Source: Bathynomus jamesi (lineage: Eukaryota; Arthropoda; Malacostraca; Isopoda; Cirolanidae). From it: a stretch of 64,000 bases of DNA. Below are positions 20,641-31,992 of this stretch, in pieces (the stretch's first letter is position 1; each line of letters begins with the position of its first letter). The stretch lies in contig JAJOZX010005511.1 of the NCBI GenBank assembly GCA_023014485.1, forward strand, positions 77,501-141,500, read 5' to 3'. The notes under the pieces are model-generated. The model did no database searches, had not been told where the DNA came from, and saw only the letters and a list, made by a program, of their open reading frames with translations. Both the position numbers and the translations under genes were made by a program.

Positions 20641-20654
20641 TCTCTCTCTCTCTA

Positions 20655-20674
20655 ATATATATATATATTATAAT

Positions 20675-20716
<42 letters not shown>

Positions 20717-20720
20717 TACA

Positions 20721-20767
<47 letters not shown>

Positions 20768-20775
20768 TATATATG
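20655..20775. repeat. (TA)n array inside the hAT
   Basis: About 120 bp of AT dinucleotides with small interruptions, replacing the N-terminal transposase coding part. Confidence 0.9.
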
Positions 20776-22035
20776 GAAATGGAAAAGACCAGTTTCAACT
20801 TGTCAAACTTGTCACATATTTCAGAGCATTTTGACATGTCATTGACAAGTCAAACTTGTCAGACCTCGCATCACTAGATGCAGATATTAAGGACAATATT
20901 GCATCATGCTTCGCAGATGACACAAAGATATGTAAGGAAATATTGAACGAAGATGACATAAGAAAATTACAAAACGACATTGAAACATCATTCCAGCGGC
21001 AGAAGACAACAATATGAAGTTCAACGAAGAAAAATTCCAACTTTTAAGATATAGTAATAACAAAGAGCTACAGAAAAAAGGGTACAAAACTATGCAAGCC
21101 AAACAGATAACACCAAATCCACAAGTCAGGGATCTTGGAGTAATAATATCGTCGGATGCAGAATTCAGAGAGCATTATAAAATCAAAATCACAACGGCTA
21201 GAAAAATAATGGGAATCATCTGGAGGAGCTTCCGTAGCAGAAAAGCAAACATCATGCTCAAATTATGGAAGAGTCTAGTCCTACCAATAACTGAGTACTC
21301 ACAAGCCCACACAGAAAAAGAGACATTGCGAACATTGAAGATATACAAAGGACTTTTACGTCTAAGATAGAGGAAACGGAAGGTGAAGACTACTGGTCTC
21401 GACTACAATCCCTGGAACTCTACTCTCTCGAAAGAATGGGCGAGCGCTACACAATAATATACATATGGAAAATACTTGAGGGCTCTGTCCCTAACCTCAG
21501 AAATGAAATAAAAAAACTGGAATGAGAGAAGAGGCAGATTTTGTACGGTTCTAGCTGCTGTGGGACAAGGGGCCATGAAAACGAGGATGAAAATACCCTC
21601 AGAATACGGGGCCCAAAGCTTTTCAATGTCCTTCCAAAAAAATGAATAATCTCCAGCACACCGACCTAAATAACTTCAAGAACCAGCTGGACTGATTCCT
21701 GTGCAAAGTCCCTGACCAGTAGGGTGTATCATGCTCATTGAAGCGCGAATTTCAAGATTGGCAGTATGTATTCTTATGTAAAATTAAAATTTAGGAGGGG
21801 GTTTGTTTTTCTTGAACTTTTGCTAAAAATCACGTTTAAGTGTTCAAATTTCAACTTTTTCGTTTTCTGGTTATGTACAGAACAGCTGTGCAGGACATAC
21901 ACTGTAGTACAAGTGTAACAGACCGGTTTCTTACCAAACAAAACCATTGTAACAGCTGTTATAGGCTACTAGAGTTTCACTGTGATAATTTTTTATGTTT
22001 AAGATACAAAGCTTGGTGAAGATTGTGTAGCCACC

Positions 22036-24388
22036 ATGGCTAAGCAAGGACGAAAGACCAGAAAAAGTTCTGGTTCAAAGCTGAGTGATCTGGTGGGTCC
22101 AGGCAAACAGTTATTTCCCACAGAAGTTCCAACCTGGAGAGCTGTGTTTCAGAGAGGAATCCTCCTCCAGGAAGAGAAGCTGCTTCTGGATGATATGAAG
22201 AGAGCTCAGTACCCTCTGCAAGATTTGGGTAAGGACTTGGCATCACTGGTACTGGCACAGTGGCGCAAAAGCAATGCCAAGTTCACTCCTCCTGTGATCG
22301 TTCAAGAGAGATCCATTGCCAGAAAGATTCTTGTCAGGTGGAATGAAATGATTGACCTAGTGAAAGGCAGAGTGAAGGCTGCAAAGAGAGAAAGATATAC
22401 TGTTTGACATAACCTGCAGACATGATATCACACTGTGGAACTGAAGCATCTGGCCGCTCTGGCTGTGCCGCTAGAGTTCATGTCAACTGTGACTGTCCTC
22501 TGCCTCAGAAGATTCCAAAGCTAGAGCTAGAGTAGCTCCATTACCAGAGGATCAAAACCTCAGAAGTTTCTGGCTTCCGGATGGCATCTGTTGATGTGAA
22601 GGAAACAGTGAAGCAGGTGAAGGCTGCTAAGAAGAAGGAGGAAGAACAGAAGGCAGCTGAGAAGAGAAACAGAAAAGAGGAAGAAGAAAAGGAGCTATTG
22701 CTTAGAGTTGATGATGGTGATGAAGATGAAGTGACTTCCTTGCAAGAGTTTCCAGGCAGAGCAGCTCCTACTGCTGACACAGATTTTTCCAGTACTGCAC
22801 CAAGCACAAGCTCTAGTGTTAACACTGGCAGAGTCTCCACCTCTACCAGGAGGAACTACATGGATATCTCACGCACTGCTGCGGCTGCAGTCAGGTTCAA
22901 GGTGGCAAACACTCCTGCAGCAGCCATTGCAACTGGTTTCTTGCAAGATCTCATCAAAGCTGGCCATCTATCTGCTGATAAGGCATATCTAGCTGTTGAC
23001 AAGATGAAGATGTGGAGGGGCAAGGAGTCTGTAATAGGTGCCTCGGTGGAGGCCCTGGAGAAAAGGACAGAGGGAGAGATCAAGGGAATTTTTTTTTATG
23101 GAAAACAAGATAAGAAGACAAAGATCATGAGGTACAATGAAGAAACTGGCCGCTTCCATCCTGATATTACAACTGAAGAGCACTATAGTGTTACCTGGGA
23201 ACCTGAGGGGAAGTATCTCTTCCACTGTACACCAGAAGAACCTGAAGAAAATGAGAAACCTGCAGTGAAGATAGCTCAGGCTCTGTTTGAGTGGATTAGT
23301 GCTCATGGTGCTAAAGATACTATTGAGGTCCTTGGTGGTGACTCCACCAACACAAACACAGGACCTGATCGAGGAGCCATCACTCACTTGGAGAGACTGC
23401 TAGGTTACACGTGTCACTGGCTGATATGCCAGTTGCATATTAATGAACTCAGCCTCAGGCACATCATCATCAAGCTTGATGGTCCCTACACGCACAAGTC
23501 TGGGTTCAGTAGCCCAATAGGAAAACTTTTGGAGAAGATCAATGACATACCTGTCAACTTTAGCTTCAAGGCTCTGCCAGGAGAAGAAGATATAATTGAA
23601 CTGCCAGAAGACATTGTACAGAACCTGAGCACTGACCAGAAGAACTGCTACCGACTGATTAAAGCTCTCAAGACATGAGATTTGAGCAAGGAAGTTGCTG
23701 GTCTGAAGTGTGGACCACTGAATCAGTCACGCTGGCTGACTACAGGTGAGGCTCTGTTGATGCTGTGGATGAGGCAGCATGGTCTGAAGGGAGAGGTGTT
23801 GAAGAAGCTGGAGGTGCTGCTGAAGTTCTGCCTGGACTTCTACTTCAAGGTGTATTTTGAGATCAAGGTGAAGCACGACATGAGGTATGGACCTCACCAT
23901 ATTGTGACCGCTCTGGGACTGCTGAGAAGTCAGGAACATAATCACTCATGTGATAGTTCGTGGAGCGTATCATGCTCACAGTGAGAACCTCATTGCCTCT
24001 CTCCTGTGCAGTGAGGATGAGGAGGAGAGGGCATGGGGGGGTTGAGATGATCAAGAAGATCAGAGTAAGTCTGAGTATGGAGACATGAGTCTGAGAACTC
24101 ATAGAAACCCTAAACTGAATTTTGATGCCACTTCTCCAATTACTCTGATTAATTGGGAAAAGGAGAAACTGTATGAGCCACTCTTCACTTGTAAGATGTC
24201 AAGAGGAGAAGTTGAGGAGCTTCTCAGTTCACACACAAAGCTGTGAAAGAGCAGTCCAGGAAGTTTCAGCTGCAGCTCATGCAGTGTATGGGCAAGAGAG
24301 AAGAGATGGTTTTGTTCGTGCTAGGATCGATCACAGAGAATTGTTGCCAGTTTTCAAGTCAAAGCAAGACATTATGAACATGTTTTAG
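22036..24388 (+). pseudogene. large transposase-like protein (GGDSTNTNTG family), broken
   Basis: Segments in sequence form one protein of about 750 residues. An N-terminal basic part starts MAKQGRKTRKSSGSKLSDL (22036-22407). A Cys-rich stretch with CAARVHVNCDCPLPQKIPK (about 22440-22530, other frame) looks like a zinc-binding module. Next come a Lys/Glu-rich coiled segment (22581-22720), IEVLGGDSTNTNTG and a CHWLICQLHINELSLRH block (about 23320-23460). NQSRWLTTGEALLMLWMRQH (about 23720) follows, and finally HTQSCERAVQEVSAAAHAVY with RRDGFVRARI (24220-24340). The D..N...C..H pattern suggests an RNase-H-like core as in hAT. A frameshift after 22405, a stop near 22533 and more breaks after 23678 and 23945 disable it. 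Confidence 0.72.
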
Positions 24389-24735
24389 ATCTCAACAAGA
24401 CCTGCTAGACAAATCAAGATGCTTTCAGAAGAAAAAATCTCAAAACATTCAGTTGACCAGCACATTATTACAAGCTAGGGGTGGAGGAGGGACTTATACA
24501 AATATTAAAGAACAATTGCAATTGCAAAAAAAAAAGGTTGAACGTCACAAAGATTCTGCCTGATGAAGAGAACAGCCGCGAAATGTGGTGTATAGGAGAC
24601 TAAAAATCATACAATTCCATAGTTTTGGGCCATTTTGGGTGATTTTGGTTATTTTAGGGGTTATGAACCACTTTGGCCGATTTTAAATGGGTCCAAGCCT
24701 GCCCCTAGAAATGCTTAAGGGTGTATGTGAACAAT
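24389..24735. other. 3' UTR part of the 7.5-kb transposon
   Basis: No open frame. It contains repeated TTTTGGGTGATTTTGG motifs and leads to the CAAT target of the nested element. Confidence 0.5.
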
Positions 24736-25550
24736 GGGTCATTCTCTGTCAGATCAACCAAAAAAAATTGAAATTAACACCCTCATCTCTCATATTTTGC
24801 TGAAATTTGGTTTATAGGGAGTTTGTGAGCCCTGAATCCATTTCTGAAATTATAAGGTCAATCCGACCAACGGTTCAAGAGATATGACCTCGGGCAATTT
24901 GAGGTCACTCGCGAGGTTACTAACATTTGGCGAGCCATAACTTGGGTAATAATTGTCATAATTATATAAAAGTATATATATTTAGAATCAGAAAACGACA
25001 AGGAATCCAAATATGCAAGTTTTAGAACTCTAGGTTGAAAAATAAAAAGTTACACTGTAACCAAAATTTGAGGTCACGATTTGACCTCTGGGGTATCAAA
25101 TGAGAATTTTTTTTTTTAATGTAAAAAATGAAGGCATAGGCATTGGCTATTAGAATCAGCAAAAAAAAGTTTGTTTTTGTTAGTATTTTTCATGTAACTA
25201 ACATATAAGTGAACACCATATTCATAAGTTGTGCGTCAATTCTACCTATTTTTTCACACTTAAGCTCATAATTTGACCTATAGAAATTAAAATTACATTT
25301 TTATAGATATAAAAAACAAAGTCAGAGTTCTTGACTAATAGAAACAATCATAAAAAGTTTGTTTATGTTGGTACTTTTCATGTAACTAACTTAAGTGAAC
25401 ACCATATTTATAAATTGCTTGTCATTTCAAGGAATTTTTATATCTTAGCTATCAATTTGACCTCAAGCTCCAAGAATTTAATAAAAATTGTATTTCACTG
25501 CTAATCTACACTGGCAATAATAGTTATAATAGTGAAAGGGGAAGACTAAG
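24736..25550 (+). repeat. left long TIR arm of the Sola-like element
   Basis: Contains two tandem, diverged copies (about 25140-25320 and 25325-25500) of a unit with AAAAAGTTTGTTTATGTTG, TTTTCATGTAACTAAC and AAGTGAACACCATATT. The right arm has only one copy, so the arms differ by a duplication or deletion. Confidence 0.8.
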
Positions 25551-25731
25551 CTCACATGTAGCCTAAACAAACCTGTTGAAACATGTTGCTACTTGTCTAA
25601 GTGCAGAATCAACACAGATAGTTGCAAAATTCCTTGTCTACAGGTTAGTACAGTTCCAGCCAGCACTGTGGGTGGCTGGTGGGTATGGTGTTTTAATGAG
25701 CCTCAGAGACTATCAAGGCCTAAAATATTAA

Positions 25732-28373
25732 GTGTGTATAGCTATATTTTCTAAAAAATATATATTACCTAATTGTAAATCCTATATCTTTACAGATCAA
25801 AATACAATGGTTCGGCACTTGAAATACTGCCAGGACCCTATTCAAAAACACAAGAAACGCATAACAATCAATCTTAGAAAAGTGACTGATGTACTTGTTG
25901 AAAAATGTGCTGGAAGAGTGAAAAAAGACTCATTGTTGTGTGTGAACTGCTGGACACTGATAATGAAAAACCCCTATACTTAGTACCACTGAAAACAATG
26001 AGTGAGCAGGATTCAAATGAATCATCTACTATCAGTGGCTTGAGTAACATCTCTTCAATTCAAGATCTGGACAATGACAGTGATTGCTTGATAAAGGAAA
26101 ATCCTTCAACTTCAGTTGAACCAGTTCTAGCATTTCTGGACCAAACACCAGTTAAAAAAAGTAAGTAATAAATTAATATAATAACTTATACTTTACTACA
26201 AGGTCTGTTTGATCTACTATATAGCCAATTATATAGCATTTAAGGTACTATAATTAATATTTAATTACTAATATTCAGGTGTGTGAAACCTTTTTTTCTG
26301 TTCTTTTCAGAAGGGCTGTCATTAAGCCAGAAAAAGCGCAAGGCTCGTGGTAAGCTATCATCTGCTCAGAAACACCTGAAGGAGAGGCTAGAACTCAGTT
26401 ATGGTGTTCAAATTACCAAGGAGGTAAGTGATACTTCAAAACCTGAAACTAAATCTGAAAAACATCTAGACAAATTAATGAATGAATTGAAACAGTCATT
26501 CCTGGAGAGCAAATGTCACCATCACAAACTACAAATATTGACACTCTCACCATACACAATTGAAAAAACAGCTAGTTTCTTTCAAACTACAACATACATG
26601 GTGAAAAGAAGCCATTCACTTAAATCAGAACATGGAATCCTTCCGAAGATTCCACTAATGAGCAAAGGAAAAGTGATATCTGAAGAACACAAAGATATAG
26701 TTAGAAGATTCTATGAGTCAGAAGAGGTTAGTCGTATGTGTCCTGGCCAAAAGGATTGCGTGAAAGTTATCAGTGCTGAAGGTGCAATGAAGGTGCAAAA
26801 ACGATTGGTCCTCGGGAATTTAAGAGAGATGTTTGAACTATATAAAAATGATGAAAAGAATCCCAAAATAGGATTTTCCACATTTGCAAAATTACGGCCA
26901 TCATATTGTGTGCTTGCGGTAGTGGTGGGACTCATTCTGTCTGTGTCTGCACATACCATCAAAATCCAAAATTGCAGCTGGCTGCATTGGGAGAAAGAGG
27001 TCTTTCATACAAGGATCTTATGGATTACAGTGTCTGCAGTACAGAAAGAGAGACTTGCATGATGCAACTTTGCAATGATTGCCCAAGAGAAGAGGGTGTC
27101 CTGGATTTTCTTGAGTTACTTGACAGTGTGAAATCAGCTCCAAATGAAATATCTTACAAGCAATGGGTGACTGTGACTGTTGTACAATGGTTGATAAGGT
27201 GGAGCCACTTCATGAATACTTATCATCCCTAAGCATGAAAATATCCCGCATGGTTCGTCATCACTTTGTTGCTCAGCAACAATCACAGTACTTCAAGCAG
27301 TTGAAAGAAACACTACCACCTCAGAGCGAGGTAGTTATAGTAGGTGATTTCTCTGAGAATTATTCTTTCATTGTCCAGGATGCTGCCCAAGGGTTTCACT
27401 GGGACAATTCACAGTGTACAGTTCACCCTTTTGTCATCATTATAGATCATCTGCAGACCAGGAACTTAGCCATTTTAGTGTCTGTTTCTTATCTGCATCA
27501 CTAAAACACAACACTATAATGGTTTACTCATTCATATTGAAGCTTATGACATATGTTAAATTCAGATGCCCACAATTGAAGAAGGTGCACTATTTCTCAG
27601 ATGGATGTGCTGGCCAATATAAGAACAGATACAACTTCACAAATCTCTGTTACCATGAAGAGGATTTTGGTCTGTCTTGTGAATGGCACTTCTTTGCTAC
27701 ATCCCATGGCAAAAATGCATGTGATGGGATTGGAGGAACAGTGAAAAGAGCTACTGCTCGTGCCAGTTTGCAGAGAACTACAGAGAGGCAAATTCTTACA
27801 CCAGAACACATGTTTCAGTTTTGTGAAGAAAACTTGAGCAAGAAGATAAATTTTTTCTTTGTAACTACAGCTGATTTGAAAGATGCAGAAGAACGGTTGG
27901 AACATCGATTCAAGGATAGTAGGGCTATTCCTGGAACTCAGAAATATCATAGATTTGTTCCCCTAAACAAGGAAGAACTGATGGTGTATCCCATTTCAAG
28001 TGGCATTGGAGAAAAGAAAAGAATAAGGAAAAGTCATTTTACTAATGAACCTGCAATGCTTGGTAACCTAAAATGTGTCAAACCAAGAGAGTATGTTGGC
28101 TGCATTTATGACATGCAAGTTTGGTATGGAATTGTGGAGGAATATTGTGAAGAGTTTGATGATTTCACTGTGAACTTTCTACATCCCTCTGGGTCATCAG
28201 GATCAAGTGCATATTATTATCCATCAAACAAGGATTCATGTGCAGTGCCAGGACATCATATATTAACTGTAATGAGTTGTCCTACCCTAAGAGGAGGCAG
28301 CAGAATTCAATACATTTTTCCACAAAAAGAAATTGATGAGAGCATCGAGCATGCAAAAATTGTATTAGGCTAG
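25732..28373 (+). pseudogene. Sola-like DDE transposase, intron retained, frameshifted
   Basis: Exon 1 (25732-26160) carries a HLKYCQDPIQKHKKRI and DSLLCVNCW Cys-containing region, with a frameshift near 25970. After a 150-bp intron, exon 2 (26311 on) has GLSLSQKKRKARGKLSSA. It continues with a long helical region and a Cys-rich GGTHSVCVCTYHQNPK / CMMQLCNDCPREEG part (26906-27110). The catalytic region follows: VIVGDFSENYSF, YFSDGCAGQYKNRYNF, then HFFATSHGKNACDGIGGTVK (27330-27760). The C-terminal part runs to VLG at 28373. Breaks near 26900, 27200 and 27480 inactivate it. Acidic residues in GDFSENY and SDG are candidate metal ligands. It would recognise the long TIRs. Confidence 0.78.
26161..26310 (+). 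other. spliceosomal intron in the Sola-like transposase
   Basis: The donor GTAAGT at 26161 follows a Lys-rich exon end. The acceptor is preceded by a polypyrimidine tract and TTCTTTTCAG at 26301-26310. Removing 150 bp joins PVKK to GLSLSQKKRK. Retention shows the copy arrived as DNA, as expected for a cut-and-paste element. Confidence 0.78.
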
Positions 28374-28389
28374 CACATGAATCCTCTAA

Positions 28390-29045
28390 GTAGGTCTTCC
28401 CCTTTCACTATTATAACTATTATTGCCAGTGTAGATTAGCAGTGAAATACAATTTTACATTTTTTGCCTTTGTTTTTATATCTATAAAAAAATGTAATTT
28501 TAATTTCTATAGGTCAATTTATGAGCTTAAGTGTGAAAAAATAGGTAGAATTGACGCACAACTTATGAATATGGTGTTCACTTATATGTTAGTTACATGA
28601 AAAATACTAACATAAACAAACTTTTTTTTGCTGATTCTAATAGCCAATGCCTATGCCTTCATTTTTACATTTGAAAAAAAAATTCTCATTTGATACCCCA
28701 GAGGTCAAATCGTGACCTCAAATTTTGGTTACAGTGTAACTTTTTTATTTTTCAACCTAGAGTTCTAAAACTTGCATATTTGGATTCCTTGTCGTTTTCT
28801 GATTCTAAATATATATACTTTTATATAATTATGACAATTATTACCCACGTTATGGCTCGCCAAATGTTAGTAACCTCGCGAGTGACCTCAAATTGCCCGA
28901 GGTCATATCTCTTGAACCGTTGGTCGGATTGACCTTATAATTTCAGAAATGGATTCAGGGCCCACAAACTCCCTATAAACCAAATTTCAGCAAAATCTGA
29001 GAGATGAGGGTGTTAGGCACTGGTTGATCTGACAGAGAATGACCC
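28390..29045 (-). repeat. right long TIR arm of the Sola-like element
   Basis: Inverted match to the left arm with moderate divergence (for example AATTCTCATTTGATACCCCA and GAGTGACCTCAAATTGCCCG). Confidence 0.85.
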
Positions 29046-29281
29046 CAATATGGAACATATGGAGGTCATGTGAGGCTAACAAGTCTTTGAAATTGGCCGA
29101 AAATCCCATTTTTCGACAAAAAAGTGCAATTTTGAACACTTAAATGCGATTTTTCGCAAACGTTGCAGAAGACGAACCCCTCTTAAAGTTCAATTTTATA
29201 TAGGAATACATACTGCCAATCTTGAAATTCCAAGTTTTTCAATATTCGACCTGAGCATGATACATACACCCTACTGACCAG

Positions 29282-29418
29282 CCATGCGTGGCTGGCTACG
29301 AGGGCAGGAGGAGATCAGACAGTAATTCCCTCCTTCACCAAATCCCGCAAATGAGGCGGGATGCTGCAGAGGGGTCGACCTTAGGTCGATCCTGAACCGT
29401 CGTTCAAACTCACCAAAA

Positions 29419-29470
<52 letters not shown>
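29282..29470 (+). mobile_element. LINE A copy 1, 3' end, with (TG)(TA) tail
   Basis: Continues the LINE after the 7.5-kb insertion (GCATGGCTGGCT-like linker, then CACCAAATCCCGCAAATGAGG). It ends in GTGTGTGTG and (TA)n, a microsatellite tail typical of CR1/Jockey-like elements. The last 100 bp differ from copy 2, so it belongs to another subfamily. Confidence 0.7.
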
Positions 29471-29667
29471 CCCAAAGATGTTACACTCAAAATTAAGTTT
29501 TACTAAGCCAAAATACACGCTTTATCAAGATATTTGTGTTTGTAGTTAGATGGATGACCGTCATCTTCATTCAGATTATGTAACGACCAGTGATTCGGAA
29601 TCTACACGAAGCTCTTCTGACCTTTGTTTCTATGGAGAAGGTTAAACATTCCAAATATTGTATACTG

Positions 29668-30463
29668 CAGAGGCGGCTCGTGACTTTCAGTTATGGGGGT
29701 GCTGCCTCAGAAATTGCGAACAATTGTGTCGATTATATATATATATTATATATATATATATATTATATATATATATATATATGTGTGTGTGAGAGAGAGA
29801 GAAAGTCGAATAGATAAATAGATAACTACTCAGTCATAAAAATAAGTAAAATAGTATCATAAAATCAATTATAGGGTACTTACGCTTACGGGTAATTTCG
29901 AATTTGCCAAAAATTTTATTTATAAACAAATTCCATTCTTCTGTTTTTATTCTGAGCGAAAAAATATTCTAAGAAATGAAAGCTATATATTGTAAATAAT
30001 CCAATTATTATATAATTAACTTCAATCTTACGACAAAAAATAAATGATAACGAATCATTGATAAATGCAATTCGGAAATTAAATTTTGAATTCGCAAACG
30101 ATACAGCAACACAACTACCACGTCAAACAAACAAATCGGCACTGCTCTGTCCACAGTGCTTTGGATCCTCTTAAACCCGCGATTCTGACTCGCTCTTCGT
30201 ACGTCCGCCACCGAGGTTTCAAGCGTTTCGAACAAAATCTGGAACTGTTAAGTACGCAGTTCCACGGGAAGGCTGAAGCTACTTTCGTGATTCATTCGCT
30301 CGGCATCGAAATAGTTTAAGGAAAAAAGGATATAATCTGATTTAAAAACTCAAAGTTCATTGAAAAAAACAATCAGAGAGGCTATTTTAAATATTTAAAT
30401 ATAAAGATCATAAGATCATGGGGGTGCTGCAGTTCCACAGTGTCTACCTGCAAGCCGTTCCTG
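29668..30463. mobile_element. non-autonomous hAT, TSD GTATACTG
   Basis: Ends CAGAGGCGGCTCGTGACTTT (left) and CAGGAACGGCTTGCAGGTAG (complement of right); GGGGGTGCTGC lies inside both ends. TSD GTATACTG lies at 29660-29667 and 30464-30471. The interior holds (TA)n, a (GT)(GA) tract and AT-rich sequence, with no transposase. Confidence 0.82.
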
Positions 30464-30471
30464 GTATACTG

Positions 30472-31182
30472 CCAACCAATTCGTATGGTTAATCCAACCA
30501 CGTTATACTTACTCTAACCATACTTATTTTTCTAGTAGTTGAAAGGTTAATGTACGAACCACTGTTGTATAAAGTATTTGGATTGGCTGGCAGATATTTA
30601 ACTACATATTTCGATGTTTCAACCATGAATATTTCTTCATATAAAAGACATTAAAAATATAATCAAAGTTGATGTAATCATAGGTTAAATTCGGCGATTA
30701 TAACTCGTTTTCGCAATTGAAATCGAATTGGTATATGTGAAGTTGAATTTGAAATACTGTACAAGTGATACTGGTTCTTATTTTCAAGCCAACAAAAATT
30801 GTTGATGTTTTAAAAGTGATTGTGGGAAAAAGGGAAGGCGTGAATTTCTCCGTGATTCATCAACTATCAAAACAACAACGTAATTTATGGAGTTCCAAAT
30901 GAATTTGTCGTCTGTCATCGGGACGCGAAAATTTAAGCTTTAATGACTGACTAATACTATAAATTAGGCCGCTGAGCCAGCGTGTAATTCAAATTTACTA
31001 CAGTAATAATGCATCATTTCTTACACCCAGTAAAAGTACTCAAAATATCAGCTGTGCGTCTCAAACTATAAGAAAGCATAAGAATCTTATACAAATAAGG
31101 AAAATTGTACTTTAGTGCTTTGTTTACGTATGAAAAATGAGGTATTCAATTTATGAAGCAAAAATAGTAATGTAATTGATAA
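30472..31182. other. no recognisable gene
   Basis: AT-rich sequence without open frames of note or clear element ends. Confidence 0.4.
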
Positions 31183-31639
31183 CACAGGTCAACAAAAAAA
31201 AAAATTTTTTTTTCGTTGCCAAGGAAATTCGTACGAATTTAGGGTATTTTGGGGTTGCTGAATTCCAAAATGAAAGTAGTTTTTCCGATTTGGCTCTAGT
31301 TCTTGAGATAATGAATACCCTCAATTAATAGGAAACGTAACCATAACGCGTGCATGTGGGAAACTACCGGAACATTCTAGATGGTGAGACCGAATAAAAT
31401 GCCATTATGTATTTCATGTGTTTACTTTTGTATGATTTGAGACAATTTCAATGCGATTTGTAAGTAGGCTCCGCCTGAACATTAAATTTTTTGCATTTTT
31501 ACGTGTTTCAATGGGGTACCAATTATCTCATAAATTAGAGCCAATCTAGCAAAACCGATGTCATATTCGGAATCAGCACCACAAAGTTACCCCAAAATCA
31601 CTCTAATATGATTGGCAATAAAATGAGTGTTGACCAGTG
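31183..31639. mobile_element. CACTA (CMC)-like MITE, TSD TAA
   Basis: Ends CACAGGTCAACA and, on the other strand, CACTGGTCAACA. Similarity between the ends extends about 130 bp inward (ATTTTGGGGTTGCTGAATTC, TTGGCTCTAGTTCTTGAGAT) with gaps. TSD TAA (31180-31182, 31640-31642). CAC ends and 3-bp TSD match the CACTA/Mirage/Chapaev group. Related in its ends to the larger element at 60026-63135. Confidence 0.72.
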
Positions 31640-31992
31640 TAATTATTAATTATGGGATTAATAATAATTAATTTTTAATGTAAAAAATTTTCCATTTCAA
31701 ACAGAACAGACGTATATACAGTATATATTAATAATAAAAAAAAGGCTGGTATTTATTAAGATATTTTAACTATTTTTTTTAATGCATGAAGGAGGAGCCA
31801 AGGGCGAGTCCTTTGTGCAGAGTATTTTCAAGTGGTATCAATTTTTTTCTGTTCAGGATTATATATATAATAGGGGCACTCAATATATTTTTCCCCACCC
31901 TTTTTTCTTAGCTAAATAATAGGCCATAGGGCTGAAATGTCTTTTGGGCCGTAAGTTTGAACTTACAGTTTGAATATATACCGTAAATATAT

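Larger units (their letters stand above)
19449..20876 (-). mobile_element. hAT transposon remnant, TSD GATGCAGA
   Basis: Ends TAGTGATGCAACG (left) and TAGTGATGCGAGG (complement of right), with subterminal GACAAGTTTGACAAGTTG repeats at both ends. TSD GATGCAGA lies at 19441-19448 and 20877-20884. Removing the element restores the LINE A reading across ADIDAD and IKDNIAS. Confidence 0.93.
19005..21719 (+). pseudogene. LINE A copy 1, RT and C-terminal parts, split by a hAT
   Basis: Jockey/CR1-group RT. Frames show an SGSHLTPYKVF-like finger remnant, then a FRAGRSCLSQLL-type stretch. IAVIYTDFAKAFDKCDHGI carries the first catalytic Asp, followed by SSVPQGTVLTPLLFI. After the hAT insertion, IASCFADDTKI carries the catalytic FADD (around 20900). 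The C-terminal region (21014-21720) holds the KFNEEKFQLLRY thumb and RMGERYTIIYIWKILEG. It is 5'-truncated, has frameshifts, and is cut at 21719 by a 7.5-kb transposon; its 3' UTR resumes at 29282. Confidence 0.88.
24736..29045 (+). mobile_element. Sola-like transposon with ~650-bp TIRs, TSD CAAT
   Basis: Starts GGGTCATTCTCTGTCAGATC and ends with its complement. TSD CAAT lies at 24732-24735 and 29046-29049. The arms 24736-25550 and 28390-29045 match through most of their length (for example CTCGGGCAATTTGAGGTCAC and GAGGTCACGATTTGACCTC). The 4-bp TSD and protein features fit the Sola superfamily, by inference. One broken transposase gene with a retained intron lies between the arms. The element is 4.31 kb and nested inside the 7.5-kb transposon. 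Confidence 0.85.
21720..29273 (+). mobile_element. 7.5-kb DNA transposon with 8-bp TSD, unnamed family
   Basis: Ends TAGGGTGTATCATGCTCA (left) and TAGGGTGTATGTATCATGCT (complement of right). TIR similarity continues inward about 150 bp through AATTTCAAGATTGGCAGTAT and TTAAGTGTTCAAA. TSD CTGACCAG lies at 21712-21719 and 29274-29281, inside LINE A. About 3.2 kb is its own sequence; the rest is a nested Sola-like element (24736-29045). TAGGG ends and 8-bp TSD suggest hAT or a hAT-like group. A deletion derivative of the same protein family sits at 33331-34000. Confidence 0.88.

Noticed and set aside
22541..22840. Ser-rich minus-strand frame
   Set aside because: Shadow of the Lys/Glu-rich transposase segment on the plus strand.
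24557..24590. Hammerhead ribozyme (CTGATGAAGAG...CGCGAAATG)
   Set aside because: The core strings CTGATGA and GAAA are there, but the segment between them cannot form a paired stem II.
30086..30319. Plus-strand frame within the hAT derivative
   Set aside because: No domain and located in a non-autonomous element; start and stop are unsupported.
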